A stretch of 64,000 nt of DNA from Neisseria cinerea (GTDB taxonomy: Bacteria; Pseudomonadota; Gammaproteobacteria; Burkholderiales; Neisseriaceae), in contig NZ_LS483369.1 of NCBI RefSeq assembly GCF_900475315.1, forward strand, positions 1,178,001-1,242,000, given 5' to 3'. Position 1 is the stretch's first letter. Each line of letters starts with the position of its first letter. The position numbers and the translations under genes are program-made. Positions 39,056-48,223 of this stretch are shown here, piece by piece. The notes under the pieces were generated by a model. The model ran no database searches and was not told where the DNA came from. It saw only the letters and a list, made by a program, of their open reading frames with translations.

Positions 39056-39092
39056 GCCGTCTGAAAAGCGGAATGGGCTTTCAGACGGCATT
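39053..39092. terminator. Uptake-sequence hairpin (pepN side of cassette region)
   Basis: GCCGTCTGAA at 39056-39065 and TTCAGACGGC at 39080-39089, after the pepN stop. Confidence 0.8.
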
Positions 39093-39112
39093 GTTTTTTC
39101 TGTTTGACGGCC

Positions 39113-41716
39113 TCAATCCAAAATCTTGCCGATGATTTCGCCCACGTCTTTCGACAATCCTTCCTGCGCCCGAATGCGCTGCAATTCTTGTTTCACCAAG
39201 TTTTTGCGGTGCGGCTCGAGCTTGTTGCAGAGGTTGAACGCCTGCACCAAACGGGCGGCGACCTGCGGGTTAAAGCGGTCGATTTCGATGACTTTGTCGG
39301 CAATGAAGCGGTAGCCGCTGCCGTTTTCTGCGTGAAAATGCGGGACGTTGCGGCTGAAGCTGCCGATGAGCGAGCGGGCTTTGTTGGGGTTTTCGAGGCT
39401 GAATTTCGGATGTTGCAAGGCGGTTTGAACCTGTTGCAGGGTGTCACTGCGGCGGCTTAAACCGACGAGGGCAAAATATTTGTCCATCACCAGCGCGTCG
39501 TCTGAAAACTTGTCGGCAAACCGCGCCAAGAGGCGGTTGCGCGTATCGCTTTCGTTGCCGTTGACGGCGGACAGAATGCCCCATTCGTGAGTCATGTTTT
39601 GCGCCATTTCGCCGTATTTTTCGGCAACGGTTTCGATGTGTGCGGGGTCGGCGCGCAGGACGAAGGCGCGGCAGACGTTGCGCAACGTGCGCCAGCCGGC
39701 GGCTTCGGGGCTGTACTCGTAGCTTTGGTTTTCCTGCTGCGCCGCCTGACGGTTCAACTCGTGCCATTTCGGCAGGAAGTGGACGGCAAGCCTATCCAAC
39801 AAGGCTTCGCGCGCCTGATGGTAGCGCAGCGGGTCGATGTTTTCCGCGCCGTCCCACAGTTCGGCTTCAGACGGCACGCCCAAAAGCAGGGCTTTGAAGG
39901 CGTTGTCTAAGAGGTCGTCTGAAATGACTTTTTCGACGGCGGCAAGCAGTTTTTCGTGTTTCGGCAACTCAACGCCGTCTGAAAGCGCGGCAAGGTTGGC
40001 GGCGACGGCGCGGCGGTAGAGCGTTTGCGCGGCTTCCCAGCGCGTGAAGGCGTCGCTGTCGTGGGCGAGCAGGAGCAGCAGGTCGTCGTCGCTGTACGGA
40101 TAGTTCAGGTGCACCGGCGCGCTGAACCCGCGCAGCAGCGAGGGAACGACGGCTTCGGTCACGCCTTCGAGCGCGAAGGTCTGTTCGGTTTCGGTCAGCA
40201 GCAACACGGCTTCGGTTACGCGTTTGCCCTGATAATCGAATGCCACTGCTTCGCCGTTGCGGTTCAGCAGCCCGATTTTGACGGGAATCATCATCGGCTG
40301 CTTGTCCGCCATATCGGGCGTGGGCGGCACGGTTTGTTTAATGGTTAACTCGAAAATATTGTTTTTCAGACGACCTTCCGCTTCCAAAACGGGCGTGCCC
40401 GCCTGACTGTACCACAAGGCGAACTGGTCGAGATTGATGCCGTTCGCGTCCGCCATCGCCGCGCGGAAATCGTCGCAGGTAACGGCCTGCCCGTCGTGGC
40501 GTTGGAAATAGAGCTTCATGCCTTTTTGGAAGCCCTCTTCGCTGAGCAGGGTGTGATACATCCGCACCACTTCCGCGCCTTTTTCATAAACGGTCATGGT
40601 GTAGAAATTGTTCATCTCCTCATAGCTGGCGGGGCGCACCGGATGGGCGGTCGGGCCTGCGTCTTCGGGGAACTGGTGCTGGCGCAAAAGGCGGATGTTT
40701 TCGATGCGGCGCACGGCGCGGCTGGCGCGGTCGCCGGAAAACTCTTGGTCGCGGAACACGGTCAGCCCTTCTTTCAGCGAAAGCTGGAACCAGTCGCGGC
40801 AGGTCACGCGGTTGCCCGTCCAGTTGTGGAAATATTCGTGTCCGACCACGGATTCGATGCCTTCAAAATCAGTATCGGTAGCGGTGCGGCTGTCGGCAAG
40901 GACGAACTTGGTGTTAAAGATGTTCAAACCCTTGTTTTCCATCGCACCCATATTGAAATCGCCCACGGCAACGACCATGAAAATATCCAAGTCGTATTCC
41001 AAACCGAAGCGCGTTTCGTCCCACTTCATCGCGTTTTTCAATGATTCTACGGCAAAGCCAACCTTGGGCTTGTCCGCTTCGGTGGTGTAAAACTCGATTT
41101 TGACGTTTCTGCCGCTCATGGTGGTGAAATAGTCTTCCGTTACCGCCAAGTCGCCCGCGACCAAAGCAAACAGATAGCTCGGTTTGGCAAACGGGTCTTC
41201 CCATTTCACCCAATGGCGGCTGTCTGAAAACTCGCCGCCGTCGATTTTGTTGCCGTTGGAAAGCAAAACGGGATAACGTTTTTTGTCGGCGACGATGGTG
41301 GTGGTGAACTTGGACATCACATCCGGACGGTCGATGTAGAACGTGATTTTGCGGAAGCCCTCCGGCTCGCATTGGGTAAACAGATTGCCGCCGGAAGCAT
41401 ACAGCCCCATCAGCGATTTGTTTTCCGCCGGCAGGATTTCGGTTTCCACTTCGACGGTGAAGCGTTCGGACGGCACACCCGCAATCGTCAGCGTCTCGCC
41501 TTCCAACACATAATCCGCCGCCGCCCCGTTGATTTTGACGGACAAGAGTTTCGCCGAACCGTCCAACACCAGCAGCTCCCCCACCCTCTGCGGCTCGACC
41601 GTCAAACGGGATTTCACAATGGTTTGCGGTTCGGCAATGTCGAAATGCAGGTCGGTTTCGAGGATGCGGTAGGCAGGCGTTTGGTAATCTTTCAGATAAC
41701 GGACGGTTTTGCTCAT
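39113..41716 (-). CDS. pepN: Aminopeptidase N
   Basis: An 867-residue M1-family zinc aminopeptidase of the cytoplasm, removing N-terminal residues from peptides. The GAMEN-type motif [14 protein letters not shown] and the zinc motif [20 protein letters not shown] with [14 protein letters not shown] (third ligand Glu) are intact, roughly residues 255-330. The protein starts [16 protein letters not shown] as in E. coli PepN. It stands alone, followed by the toxin/immunity remnants. Confidence 0.97.
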   Translation of the reverse strand: MSKTVRYLKDYQTPAYRILETDLHFDIAEPQTIVKSRLTVEPQRVGELLVLDGSAKLLSVKINGAAADYVLEGETLTIAGVPSERFTVEVETEILPAENKSLMGLYASGGNLFTQCEPEGFRKITFYIDRPDVMSKFTTTIVADKKRYPVLLSNGNKIDGGEFSDSRHWVKWEDPFAKPSYLFALVAGDLAVTEDYFTTMSGRNVKIEFYTTEADKPKVGFAVESLKNAMKWDETRFGLEYDLDIFMVVAVGDFNMGAMENKGLNIFNTKFVLADSRTATDTDFEGIESVVGHEYFHNWTGNRVTCRDWFQLSLKEGLTVFRDQEFSGDRASRAVRRIENIRLLRQHQFPEDAGPTAHPVRPASYEEMNNFYTMTVYEKGAEVVRMYHTLLSEEGFQKGMKLYFQRHDGQAVTCDDFRAAMADANGINLDQFALWYSQAGTPVLEAEGRLKNNIFELTIKQTVPPTPDMADKQPMMIPVKIGLLNRNGEAVAFDYQGKRVTEAVLLLTETEQTFALEGVTEAVVPSLLRGFSAPVHLNYPYSDDDLLLLLAHDSDAFTRWEAAQTLYRRAVAANLAALSDGVELPKHEKLLAAVEKVISDDLLDNAFKALLLGVPSEAELWDGAENIDPLRYHQAREALLDRLAVHFLPKWHELNRQAAQQENQSYEYSPEAAGWRTLRNVCRAFVLRADPAHIETVAEKYGEMAQNMTHEWGILSAVNGNESDTRNRLLARFADKFSDDALVMDKYFALVGLSRRSDTLQQVQTALQHPKFSLENPNKARSLIGSFSRNVPHFHAENGSGYRFIADKVIEIDRFNPQVAARLVQAFNLCNKLEPHRKNLVKQELQRIRAQEGLSKDVGEIIGKILD

Positions 41717-41854
41717 TTTTTTCTTTCAATATTATTTGGTTTGATAAGGAAAACCGGTTTCAGACGGCATGGGCAAACCCTGCACCGATATGCCGTATGA
41801 AACCGAAACATCAGTGCGGACGCACCGTCAAACAACCGGTTTTAATTTCAATCT

Positions 41855-42649
41855 TTATTTCCACGCTTGGACAAACTCTTCCCAATGCTGCTTGTCCCCG
41901 GCTTGTGCGGATAGGTAATTCCTAATCCGTTTGATTTCCATTTCGTATTCATCCGCATCAAACCTTCCGCTGACCAAACAGAAACGCAGGTACATCAGAT
42001 AGGTATTTACCGCATCGGTTTCACAATAATTGCGGATTTCCTTCAATTTACCGGCATGGAATGCCTCCCAGACCTTGCTGCCGTCCATACCCAATTTACC
42101 CGGAAAACCACACAGTTTCGCCATATCGTCCAGCGGCACGTTTGCCCTCGGCTGATAAAGTGCGAGCAAATCCATCAAATCGCAGTGGCGTTGGTGATAA
42201 CGGCTGATATAGTTGTTCCACTTGAAATCGCGGCTGTCTCCAAATTCACCTTCGCCCATATCCCAATAACGCGCGGCACTGATGCCGTACAACAATGAAC
42301 GGTAATGCAGGACAGGCAAATCGAACCCGCCCCCGTTCCAACTGACCAGCTGCGGCGTATGTTTTTCAATCAACTCGAAAAATTTGGCGATGACCACTTC
42401 CTCGCCATCATCCATCTCGCCGATTGTACCGACATGGACTTTATCCTGCCCCCACCGCATGCAGCACGAAATCGCCACAACCTGATGAAGATGATGCTGC
42501 ATAAAATCTCCGCCTGTCTGAGCACGGCGTTTTTGCTGGGCAAACAGCACCACTTCATCGTCGGGCAGTGAGGACGGCAGCTCGTACAATGTTCGGATAC
42601 CCTGGACATCAGGTACGGTTTCAATATCGAAAGCCAAAATCGTGGTCAT
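41855..42649 (-). CDS. Predicted 3'-5' exonuclease (PolB-type, DnaQ-like)
   Basis: A 264-residue protein of the PolB-like predicted exonuclease family. ExoI is ILAFDIETVPDVQG at the N-terminus, ExoII lies in QLVSWNGGGFDLPVLHYRSL and ExoIII in the C-terminal third (LKEIRNYCETDAVNTYLMYLR). Fits a stand-alone 3'-5' exonuclease; the biological substrate is unknown. It lies downstream of the structured-RNA unit at 42703-42923 on the same strand. Confidence 0.85.
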   Translation of the reverse strand: MTTILAFDIETVPDVQGIRTLYELPSSLPDDEVVLFAQQKRRAQTGGDFMQHHLHQVVAISCCMRWGQDKVHVGTIGEMDDGEEVVIAKFFELIEKHTPQLVSWNGGGFDLPVLHYRSLLYGISAARYWDMGEGEFGDSRDFKWNNYISRYHQRHCDLMDLLALYQPRANVPLDDMAKLCGFPGKLGMDGSKVWEAFHAGKLKEIRNYCETDAVNTYLMYLRFCLVSGRFDADEYEMEIKRIRNYLSAQAGDKQHWEEFVQAWK

Positions 42650-42702
42650 GACAGCACCTTGTATTTAAAACGGATGCGCCTATTGTGTCATTAAAAGGCC
42701 GA

Positions 42703-42923
42703 TAAAAAAAGAGGCAACCCCCCACAGGATTGCCCCAATACCTCAAATCAGAGATTTACGCTTCACAAACAATACAGGCTTCCGCCTGCGGCTTTACCTG
42801 CGCAGCTCAACTCTACGCCGGTAAACTTTCGTTTCACCGTTTCCGATGAAACGCCAACCAGTCATAAAACTGACCAGCATATCCTTTCAGACGGCATTTC
42901 CTAGCTGCGTCTGTAATTCCATG
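42703..42923 (-). ncRNA. Unidentified structured RNA, about 220 nt
   Basis: Read on the minus strand, a strong promoter is followed by a run of hairpins: CAGACG/CGTCTG (part of an uptake sequence), CGTTTCA-loop-TGAAACG, TTTACC/GGTAAA enclosing GCGTAG/CTGCGC, and CAGGC-GGAA-GCCTG. It ends in a terminator stem (GGCAA...TTGCC) and a run of T residues near 42703. There is no open frame. I considered 6S, RNase P, tmRNA, SRP RNA and common riboswitches and recognised none of their signatures. Confidence 0.55.
42709..42736 (-). terminator. Terminator of the structured RNA
   Basis: On the minus strand GGCAATCC pairs with GGGTTGCC and is followed by C-T then seven T residues. Confidence 0.7.
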
Positions 42924-42929
42924 TAGCGA

Positions 42930-42958
42930 AATGTACGCTATTTTTTACAGTTTGCCAA
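42930..42958 (-). promoter_or_regulatory. Promoter of the structured RNA (TTGGCA-17-TACATT)
   Basis: On the minus strand TTGGCA (42958-42953) and TACATT (42935-42930) are 17 bases apart, giving a start near 42923. Confidence 0.65.
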
Positions 42959-43374
42959 GCATTTTTTACAAAATTGATATAGAAGCGTTTATTTTATAAA
43001 ATGATGAATTTTTTGATTTTTTAGATTAAAATTCTAATAATTTATTTAAATTGATACTTAATTTTATAATATCTATATATTTGACAATATATTTTTCAAG
43101 ATAGCACCGAGCAAAATAACGGTTATTGAATGGTAATTTACAACATTTTGTTTTTAAAGGAAATTAATTTTAATATATTAACCATATCGATAGAATATAT
43201 TCATTGATTTATCATGTATTCTCCAAATTTTCTTTGAAATCTATTTTTAAAATCAGAAAATATTATTTTTTAGGCACTTAAATAACAGCAATTATTAAAT
43301 GCTTCTGTTTATATAATTCAATTTTTCGCATTTAAAAAAACAATCGCAAAACTCAATTTTCCCTTAACAGCCCA

Positions 43375-44262
43375 CTATGTAGTTTCGTGTAATTTGTAAA
43401 AATCCTGTTCACCTTCCGGACGGGTTTTAAAACGCTTGTGCAGCCAAAAATATTGTTCCGGATGTTCGCGCACCCTGTCTTCGATAAAACGGTTCATACG
43501 CTGCGCGTCGGCCTGCGCATCTTCACTCGGAAAGGACTCCCAAGCAGGGTAGAAATGCAATGTAACCGTATTGTCCGCCTCCCTGACGGGGATGGCGGGA
43601 ATCACTTTGGCATTTGCAAGGGCGGCTATCCGGCTCAAACCGGTAATCGTTGCCGTCTGAATACCGAAGAAATCTACAAAAACCGACTCATTGCGTCCGA
43701 AATCCTGATCGGGAAGATACAAAAACGGCGCACTGCTTTTGCGGAACTGCCTGATGATGGCGCGTAAACCTTCCGTACGGCCGATTAGAAAAACATTGTT
43801 ATAGCGGTTGCGGCCTTTCAAAATCTGTTCGTCCAACATCTTATTTTTTTGATGGGAATACATACTGATCAGCGGAACATCCTGATTAAGCGCGTATACC
43901 GCCATCTCGAACGCGGTAAAGTGCGGATACAGGATGATGACTTTTTCCCCTGCCGACAATGCCTCATCCAGATAATGTTTGTTGCGGTAACGCACCAGCG
44001 ACTTCAAACGTCCTGCGGGCGCATACCAGTATAAACCGTACTCCAACATCAACTTCGCCATGTGTTTGAAATGCTGCTTCAATACGGTTTTACGCTTTTC
44101 CTCACTCCATTCGGGAAAACATTTTGCCAAATTGATTTCCCCAACCCTTCGGCGGGGTTTGATCAAACGGTAGGCAAGCAAACCCGTCAGGTCGGCAAGT
44201 TTGTGCAGCAGCGCAAACGGCAAAAACCGCAGGGCATACAAAATAAAAAATATGAACTTCAT
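43375..44262 (-). CDS. lpxL1: Lipid A lauroyl acyltransferase LpxL1
   Basis: A 295-residue late acyltransferase (HtrB/LpxL family) adding a secondary lauroyl chain to lipid A in the inner membrane. It has one N-terminal helix (MKFIFFILYALRFLPFALL), the catalytic HxxxxE motif as PHFTAFEM, the YLPDQDFGRNESVFVDFFG block, and the C-terminal HPEQYFWLHKRFKTRPEG. The ATG at 44262 matches the known neisserial start; a longer frame passes through an uptake sequence. The gene is full length here; in meningococci loss of lpxL1 gives penta-acylated, poorly stimulatory lipid A. Confidence 0.95.
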   Translation of the reverse strand: MKFIFFILYALRFLPFALLHKLADLTGLLAYRLIKPRRRVGEINLAKCFPEWSEEKRKTVLKQHFKHMAKLMLEYGLYWYAPAGRLKSLVRYRNKHYLDEALSAGEKVIILYPHFTAFEMAVYALNQDVPLISMYSHQKNKMLDEQILKGRNRYNNVFLIGRTEGLRAIIRQFRKSSAPFLYLPDQDFGRNESVFVDFFGIQTATITGLSRIAALANAKVIPAIPVREADNTVTLHFYPAWESFPSEDAQADAQRMNRFIEDRVREHPEQYFWLHKRFKTRPEGEQDFYKLHETT

Positions 44263-44311
44263 CTTGATACACATTTCCTTTTCAGGGAGATAACGAAAAT
44301 GCCGTCTGAAA

Positions 44312-44848
44312 CTATTGGAATCTGCCGCGCTTGACCTGCATCCCGGAAGGGCTGAGTTTGGACGCAAGCCCATGGTTGCGCAAGGCATGGGTCAAGGCCA
44401 CCGCCAAACCGTCGGCGGCATCCGACTGAGGCGTTCCCGATAAGCCGAGCATCTGCACCACCATATGCTGCACCTGTTCTTTTGCCGCCTTACCCTTGCC
44501 GACCACCGCCTGTTTGACCTGCAAGGCAGTGTATTCTGAAACGGGCAAACCATGGCTGACCAGAGCCGCCAATGCCGCCCCCCTAGCCTGCCCCAACATC
44601 AGCGTCGATGCCGGATTGACGTTGACGAAAACCTGTTCCACTGCCGCCTGTTGAGGCTTGTAAGTGGTAACGACTTCGCCGATATGCCGCACAATCACGG
44701 CAATCCTGTCTGCCAGTGCGGCATTGGCGGGCGTTTTGATGCAGCCTGAGGCAACATAAAAATGATCCCGCCCCCTGACATCGATGACACCGAAACCCGT
44801 TACGCGGCTGCCCGGGTCGATGCCTAAGATACGGACGGTTGCAGCCAT
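44312..44848 (-). CDS. ruvC: Crossover junction endodeoxyribonuclease RuvC
   Basis: RuvC resolves Holliday junctions together with RuvAB. The 178-residue product starts [20 protein letters not shown], with catalytic Asp in GIDPG, and has [26 protein letters not shown] and [13 protein letters not shown], carrying the other acidic residues. The ATG used here follows the fis stop by two bases; a GTG two codons earlier overlaps it. Third gene of dusB-fis-ruvC. A single uptake sequence is at 44301-44310. Confidence 0.96.
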   Translation of the reverse strand: MAATVRILGIDPGSRVTGFGVIDVRGRDHFYVASGCIKTPANAALADRIAVIVRHIGEVVTTYKPQQAAVEQVFVNVNPASTLMLGQARGAALAALVSHGLPVSEYTALQVKQAVVGKGKAAKEQVQHMVVQMLGLSGTPQSDAADGLAVALTHALRNHGLASKLSPSGMQVKRGRFQ

Positions 44849-44850
44849 AT

Positions 44851-45090
44851 TCACAACAAACCGTGTTGAATCAGTTTTTTACGCAAGGTATTGCGGTTCA
44901 GTCCCAACATGACGGAGGCTTTGGACTGATTACCGCCGCATTGCTCCATCACACACACCAACAGCGGTTTTTCCACCTGATGCAATACCATATCGTACAC
45001 GCCGCAAGGTTCGGTACCGTTCAGGTCTTTGAAATATTGTTCTAAATTTTGTCTGATGCATTGAGAAATATCGGGAAGGGTATGGGGCAT
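44851..45090 (-). CDS. fis: Fis-family DNA-binding protein
   Basis: A 79-residue Fis homologue with the C-terminal helix-turn-helix [22 protein letters not shown] and the preceding dimer helices ([20 protein letters not shown]). It lies 29 bases after dusB and is followed at once by ruvC. The dusB-fis pairing is the same as in enterobacteria. It is shorter than E. coli Fis (98 residues), lacking the flexible N-terminal arm. Confidence 0.94.
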   Translation of the reverse strand: MPHTLPDISQCIRQNLEQYFKDLNGTEPCGVYDMVLHQVEKPLLVCVMEQCGGNQSKASVMLGLNRNTLRKKLIQHGLL

Positions 45091-45119
45091 GATTGCACTT
45101 TCAAAGGATAATCAAGTGT

Positions 45120-46130
45120 TCAGAAGGCTTTTGGGTGGTAGGAGCACGCCCAACTGTCGGTTTTTTCGGCAAGTCTTTCAAGATAACCTGCAAGCATGTC
45201 GTATTGCGCCGCTGCACTGTCCAAGTAGTTGATTTCACGACGTGTCTGTTCGCCGTCGGGCATTTCGTCGATGTACCAACCTATGTGTTTGCGTGCGATG
45301 CGCACACCGGCGGTCTCACCATAAAACGCGTGCATGGCGCGGATGTGGTTCAAAATAGTGGCGGTGCATTCTGCCAAACTCAAGGCAGGCGGTAAAACAC
45401 CGTGTTCGGCGTAATGTTTCAAATCACGGAAGAACCACGGCCTGCCTTGTGCGCCTCGCCCTATCATGATGCCGTCTGCGGCGGTTTGTCTGAGGACGGC
45501 TTGGGCTTTTTGCGGCGAAGTAATGTCGCCGTTGACCCAGACCGGGATGTTCAGACGGCATTTGGTTTCGGCAATCAGGTCGTAAGCCGCTTCGCCTTTG
45601 TACATTTGCGTGCGAGTGCGTCCGTGGACGGCAAGGGCGGCAATGCCGCAATCTTCGGCGATACGGGCGATGGCAGGCAGGTTTTTGTGGTCGTCGTGCC
45701 AGCCCAAACGGGTTTTGAGGGTAACGGGAACGTCCACCGCACGGACGACTGCTTCGAGAATGGCGGCAACCAGCGGCTCGTTCTGCATCAGTGCGCTACC
45801 AGCTTGGACATTGCAGACTTTTTTAGCGGGACAGCCCATGTTGATGTCGATAACCTGCGCCCCGAGGCTGACGTTGTAACGGGCGGCATCCGCCATCTGC
45901 TGCGGATCGCTGCCGGCAATCTGCACAGCGGCGACACCGCCTTCATCGGTAAAGTCACTGCGGTGCAGGGTCTTTTTGGTATTTCTAAGCGTCGGGTCGC
46001 TGGTTAGCATTTCGCACACCGCCCAACCTGCGCCAAAATCTCGGCAAAGTCGGCGGAACGGTTTGTCCGTAATGCCCGCCATCGGGGCGAGTGCAATGGG
46101 ATTGTCGATAATGTAGCCGCCGATGCGCAT
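45120..46130 (-). CDS. dusB: tRNA-dihydrouridine synthase B
   Basis: A 336-residue flavin enzyme reducing uridine in the tRNA D-loop. Family blocks: NPIALAPMAGITDKPFRRLCRDFGAG, VIDINMGCPAKKVCN (catalytic Cys region), VTLKTRLGWHDDHKN, ALAVHGRTRTQMYKG and GIMIGRGAQGRPWFF. The start MRIGGYIIDNP is chosen; the longer frame covers non-homologous sequence near the rhlE promoter. First gene of dusB-fis-ruvC. Confidence 0.95.
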   Translation of the reverse strand: MRIGGYIIDNPIALAPMAGITDKPFRRLCRDFGAGWAVCEMLTSDPTLRNTKKTLHRSDFTDEGGVAAVQIAGSDPQQMADAARYNVSLGAQVIDINMGCPAKKVCNVQAGSALMQNEPLVAAILEAVVRAVDVPVTLKTRLGWHDDHKNLPAIARIAEDCGIAALAVHGRTRTQMYKGEAAYDLIAETKCRLNIPVWVNGDITSPQKAQAVLRQTAADGIMIGRGAQGRPWFFRDLKHYAEHGVLPPALSLAECTATILNHIRAMHAFYGETAGVRIARKHIGWYIDEMPDGEQTRREINYLDSAAAQYDMLAGYLERLAEKTDSWACSYHPKAF

Positions 46131-46344
46131 AATGGGTCCGCATTTCAAAAAAGTGCAACATTGTACATTTTTTAAGCAAAATTTCCAATCTCTGCCTGCG
46201 CCCGCGATTGGGGCACGTGTCGTTTTATGGCATAATCCGCACACAGATTTCCTGCCCCGCCACTCACAGGCGGGCAGTTTACTTTCCCCGTCCTATCGGT
46301 TTCCCGTTTCAGACGGCATAACGTCTGAAAGAAAGACTACAATC

Positions 46345-47718
46345 ATGAGTAATCCATTTTCCTCTTTAGGTTTGGGTACGGAACTCGTTTCCGCGCTGAC
46401 CGCGCAAGGTTACGAAAACCCGACGCCCATCCAAGCCGCCGCCATTCCCAAAGCACTCGCCGGTCATGATTTACTAGCCGCCGCCCAAACCGGCACAGGC
46501 AAAACCGCTGCCTTTATGCTGCCCAGTCTGGAACGCCTCAAACGCTACGCCACCGCCAGCACCTCGCCCGCGATGCACCCCGTGCGTATGCTCGTGTTGA
46601 CCCCGACGCGCGAACTCGCCGACCAAATCGACCAAAACGTGCAGGACTATATTAAAAATCTGCCGCTACGGCATACCGTCCTCTTCGGCGGTGTCAACAT
46701 GGACAAACAAACCGCCGACCTGCGTGCCGGCTGCGAGATCGTCGTCGCCACAGTCGGACGGCTCCTAGACCATGTGAAACAGAAAAACATCAGTTTAAAC
46801 AAAGTCGAAATCGTCGTTCTGGACGAAGCAGACCGCATGTTGGATATGGGGTTCATCGACGACATCCGCAAAATCATGCAGATGCTGCCCCGCCAACGCC
46901 AAACCCTGCTCTTTTCCGCCACCTTCTCCGCACCGATACGCAAACTGGCACAAGACTTCATGAATGCGCCCGAAACCGTCGAGGTTGCCGCCCAAAACAC
47001 CACCAACGCAAATGTCGAGCAGCACATCATCGCGGTCGATACCATGCAGAAGCGCAACCTGCTCGAACGCCTGATTGTCGATCTGCACATGCCCCAGGTT
47101 ATCGTCTTTTGCAAAACCAAACAGAGCGTCGACCAGGTAACGCGTGATTTAATCCGCCGCAACCTCTCCGCACAGGCGATACACGGAGACCGTTCCCAAC
47201 AGAGCCGGCTCGAGACACTCAACGCCTTCAAAGACGGTAGCCTGCGCGTACTTGTCGCAACCGATATCGCCGCACGCGGTCTGGATATTGCCGAACTGCC
47301 CTTCGTTATCAATTACGAAATGCCCACCCAGCCCGAAGACTACGTCCACCGCATCGGACGCACAGGGCGCGCCGGTGCGGACGGTGTGGCGATTTCCCTG
47401 ATGGACGAATCCGAACAGAAAATGTTTGAGGCCATCAAAGAACTGACCGGCAACAAGCTGCTCATCGAACGCATCGAAGGCTTCGAGCCCCGATGGTGGG
47501 AACAGGAAGGCTCAAAACCGGAAAAAACCGAAACAAGCGAACCGAGACAACGCAACCGCTACGAATCCGCCAAGGCTCAGCGCGAAAAAAATACCCGACC
47601 GGAAACCACGGCAAACGATGCGGGTGCCGCATGCGGAAAAATCGCCGGTCGCAGCCGCCGCAGCCGTCGGGAACACCAGTCGTGCGCCCTGCTCCAACCC
47701 CGTTACGGCGTAAAATAA
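46345..47718 (+). CDS. rhlE: DEAD-box RNA helicase RhlE
   Basis: A 457-residue helicase starting MSNPFSSLGLGTELVSALTA (Q-motif NPTPIQAAAIP), with Walker A AAQTGTGKTAA, DEAD box VLDEADRMLDMGF, SAT motif LLFSATFS, and HRIGRTGRAGADGVA in the second RecA domain. The tail after residue 380 is basic and low-complexity (RSRRSRREHQ), as in RNA-binding extensions. A role in mRNA turnover or ribosome assembly is likely. Uptake sequence lies 20 bases upstream of the start. Confidence 0.93.
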   Translation: MSNPFSSLGLGTELVSALTAQGYENPTPIQAAAIPKALAGHDLLAAAQTGTGKTAAFMLPSLERLKRYATASTSPAMHPVRMLVLTPTRELADQIDQNVQDYIKNLPLRHTVLFGGVNMDKQTADLRAGCEIVVATVGRLLDHVKQKNISLNKVEIVVLDEADRMLDMGFIDDIRKIMQMLPRQRQTLLFSATFSAPIRKLAQDFMNAPETVEVAAQNTTNANVEQHIIAVDTMQKRNLLERLIVDLHMPQVIVFCKTKQSVDQVTRDLIRRNLSAQAIHGDRSQQSRLETLNAFKDGSLRVLVATDIAARGLDIAELPFVINYEMPTQPEDYVHRIGRTGRAGADGVAISLMDESEQKMFEAIKELTGNKLLIERIEGFEPRWWEQEGSKPEKTETSEPRQRNRYESAKAQREKNTRPETTANDAGAACGKIAGRSRRSRREHQSCALLQPRYGVK

Positions 47719-47733
47719 ACCGCCTGAAATCCG

Positions 47734-47769
47734 AATGCCGTCTGAACATTTCCGTTTCAGACGGCATTT
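47734..47769 (+). terminator. Uptake-sequence terminator after rhlE
   Basis: GCCGTCTGAA at 47737-47746 and TTCAGACGGC at 47756-47765, 19 bases after the stop. Confidence 0.85.
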
Positions 47770-47883
47770 TTCAAGCAAACTGCTTTATTTGTGCAAAATC
47801 GTCCGGCTAAAATAAATTTGTTCCTGAGACTTCCTTATCTGCACAACATTGTCCCCCCCTACTCAAACCATCAGGATTTCCCA

Positions 47884-48147
47884 ATATCCCGCTCATTCGA
47901 TGCCGCCTTAATCAGTGCAGGTTCGGCAGAATCTGCAGAATTCTCCCTATTTCGCAAAAAAAGTTATAAAGCCTGCGTATTGGAGCAACAGCATTTTCCG
48001 CGCTTCATCATCGGGAAAGCCTGATGCCGTATGATTTCTTCCATTTTGGCAGGATACGCATGTGACACCGAGAATCCATTCGTGGAGAAACCCGAACAGC
48101 ACCTGTCCGCCTTGGCTGAATGGATCGGTCAGTTAGAAACCGAATAA
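47884..48147 (+). pseudogene. Remnant of an FAD-dependent halogenase-like oxidoreductase
   Basis: The left part reads (I)SRSFDAALISAGSAES...VLEQQHFPRFIIG, the worn N-terminus of an FAD enzyme (expected GAGPAGS and PRFxIGESLLP). The usual ATG is ATA. A one-base loss at about 48015 turns GESLMP into GKA-stop. The right part (48031-48147) reads ISSILAGYACDTENPFVEKP...LAEWI, the typical C-terminus of the same family (SVLAGYVWDxxNPYV). About 350 middle residues are deleted. Confidence 0.7.
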
Positions 48148-48165
48148 ATCCGTACCGCCATACAA

Positions 48166-48201
48166 AATGCCGTCTGAATCCAAACGGGTTCAGACGGCAT
48201 T
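48166..48201 (-). terminator. Uptake-sequence terminator after lysS
   Basis: GCCGTCTGAA at 48169-48178 and TTCAGACGGC at 48189-48198, just beyond the lysS stop on the minus strand. Confidence 0.82.
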
Positions 48202-48223
48202 TCCATTTCAACTGTTTTTATGA

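Larger units (their letters stand above)
42650..43374. other. AT-rich intergenic gap with an RNA unit
   Basis: 725 bases with no credible protein gene. The left 300 bases are G+C-richer and form the promoter-RNA-terminator unit listed separately. The right part (42960-43370) is extremely AT-rich with no feature recognised. Confidence 0.6.

Noticed and set aside
42703..42923. 6S RNA, RNase P RNA, tmRNA or cobalamin/TPP riboswitch as identity of the RNA unit
   Set aside because: The length and terminator would allow 6S, but I could not build its closing stem and central bubble; signatures of the others are absent.
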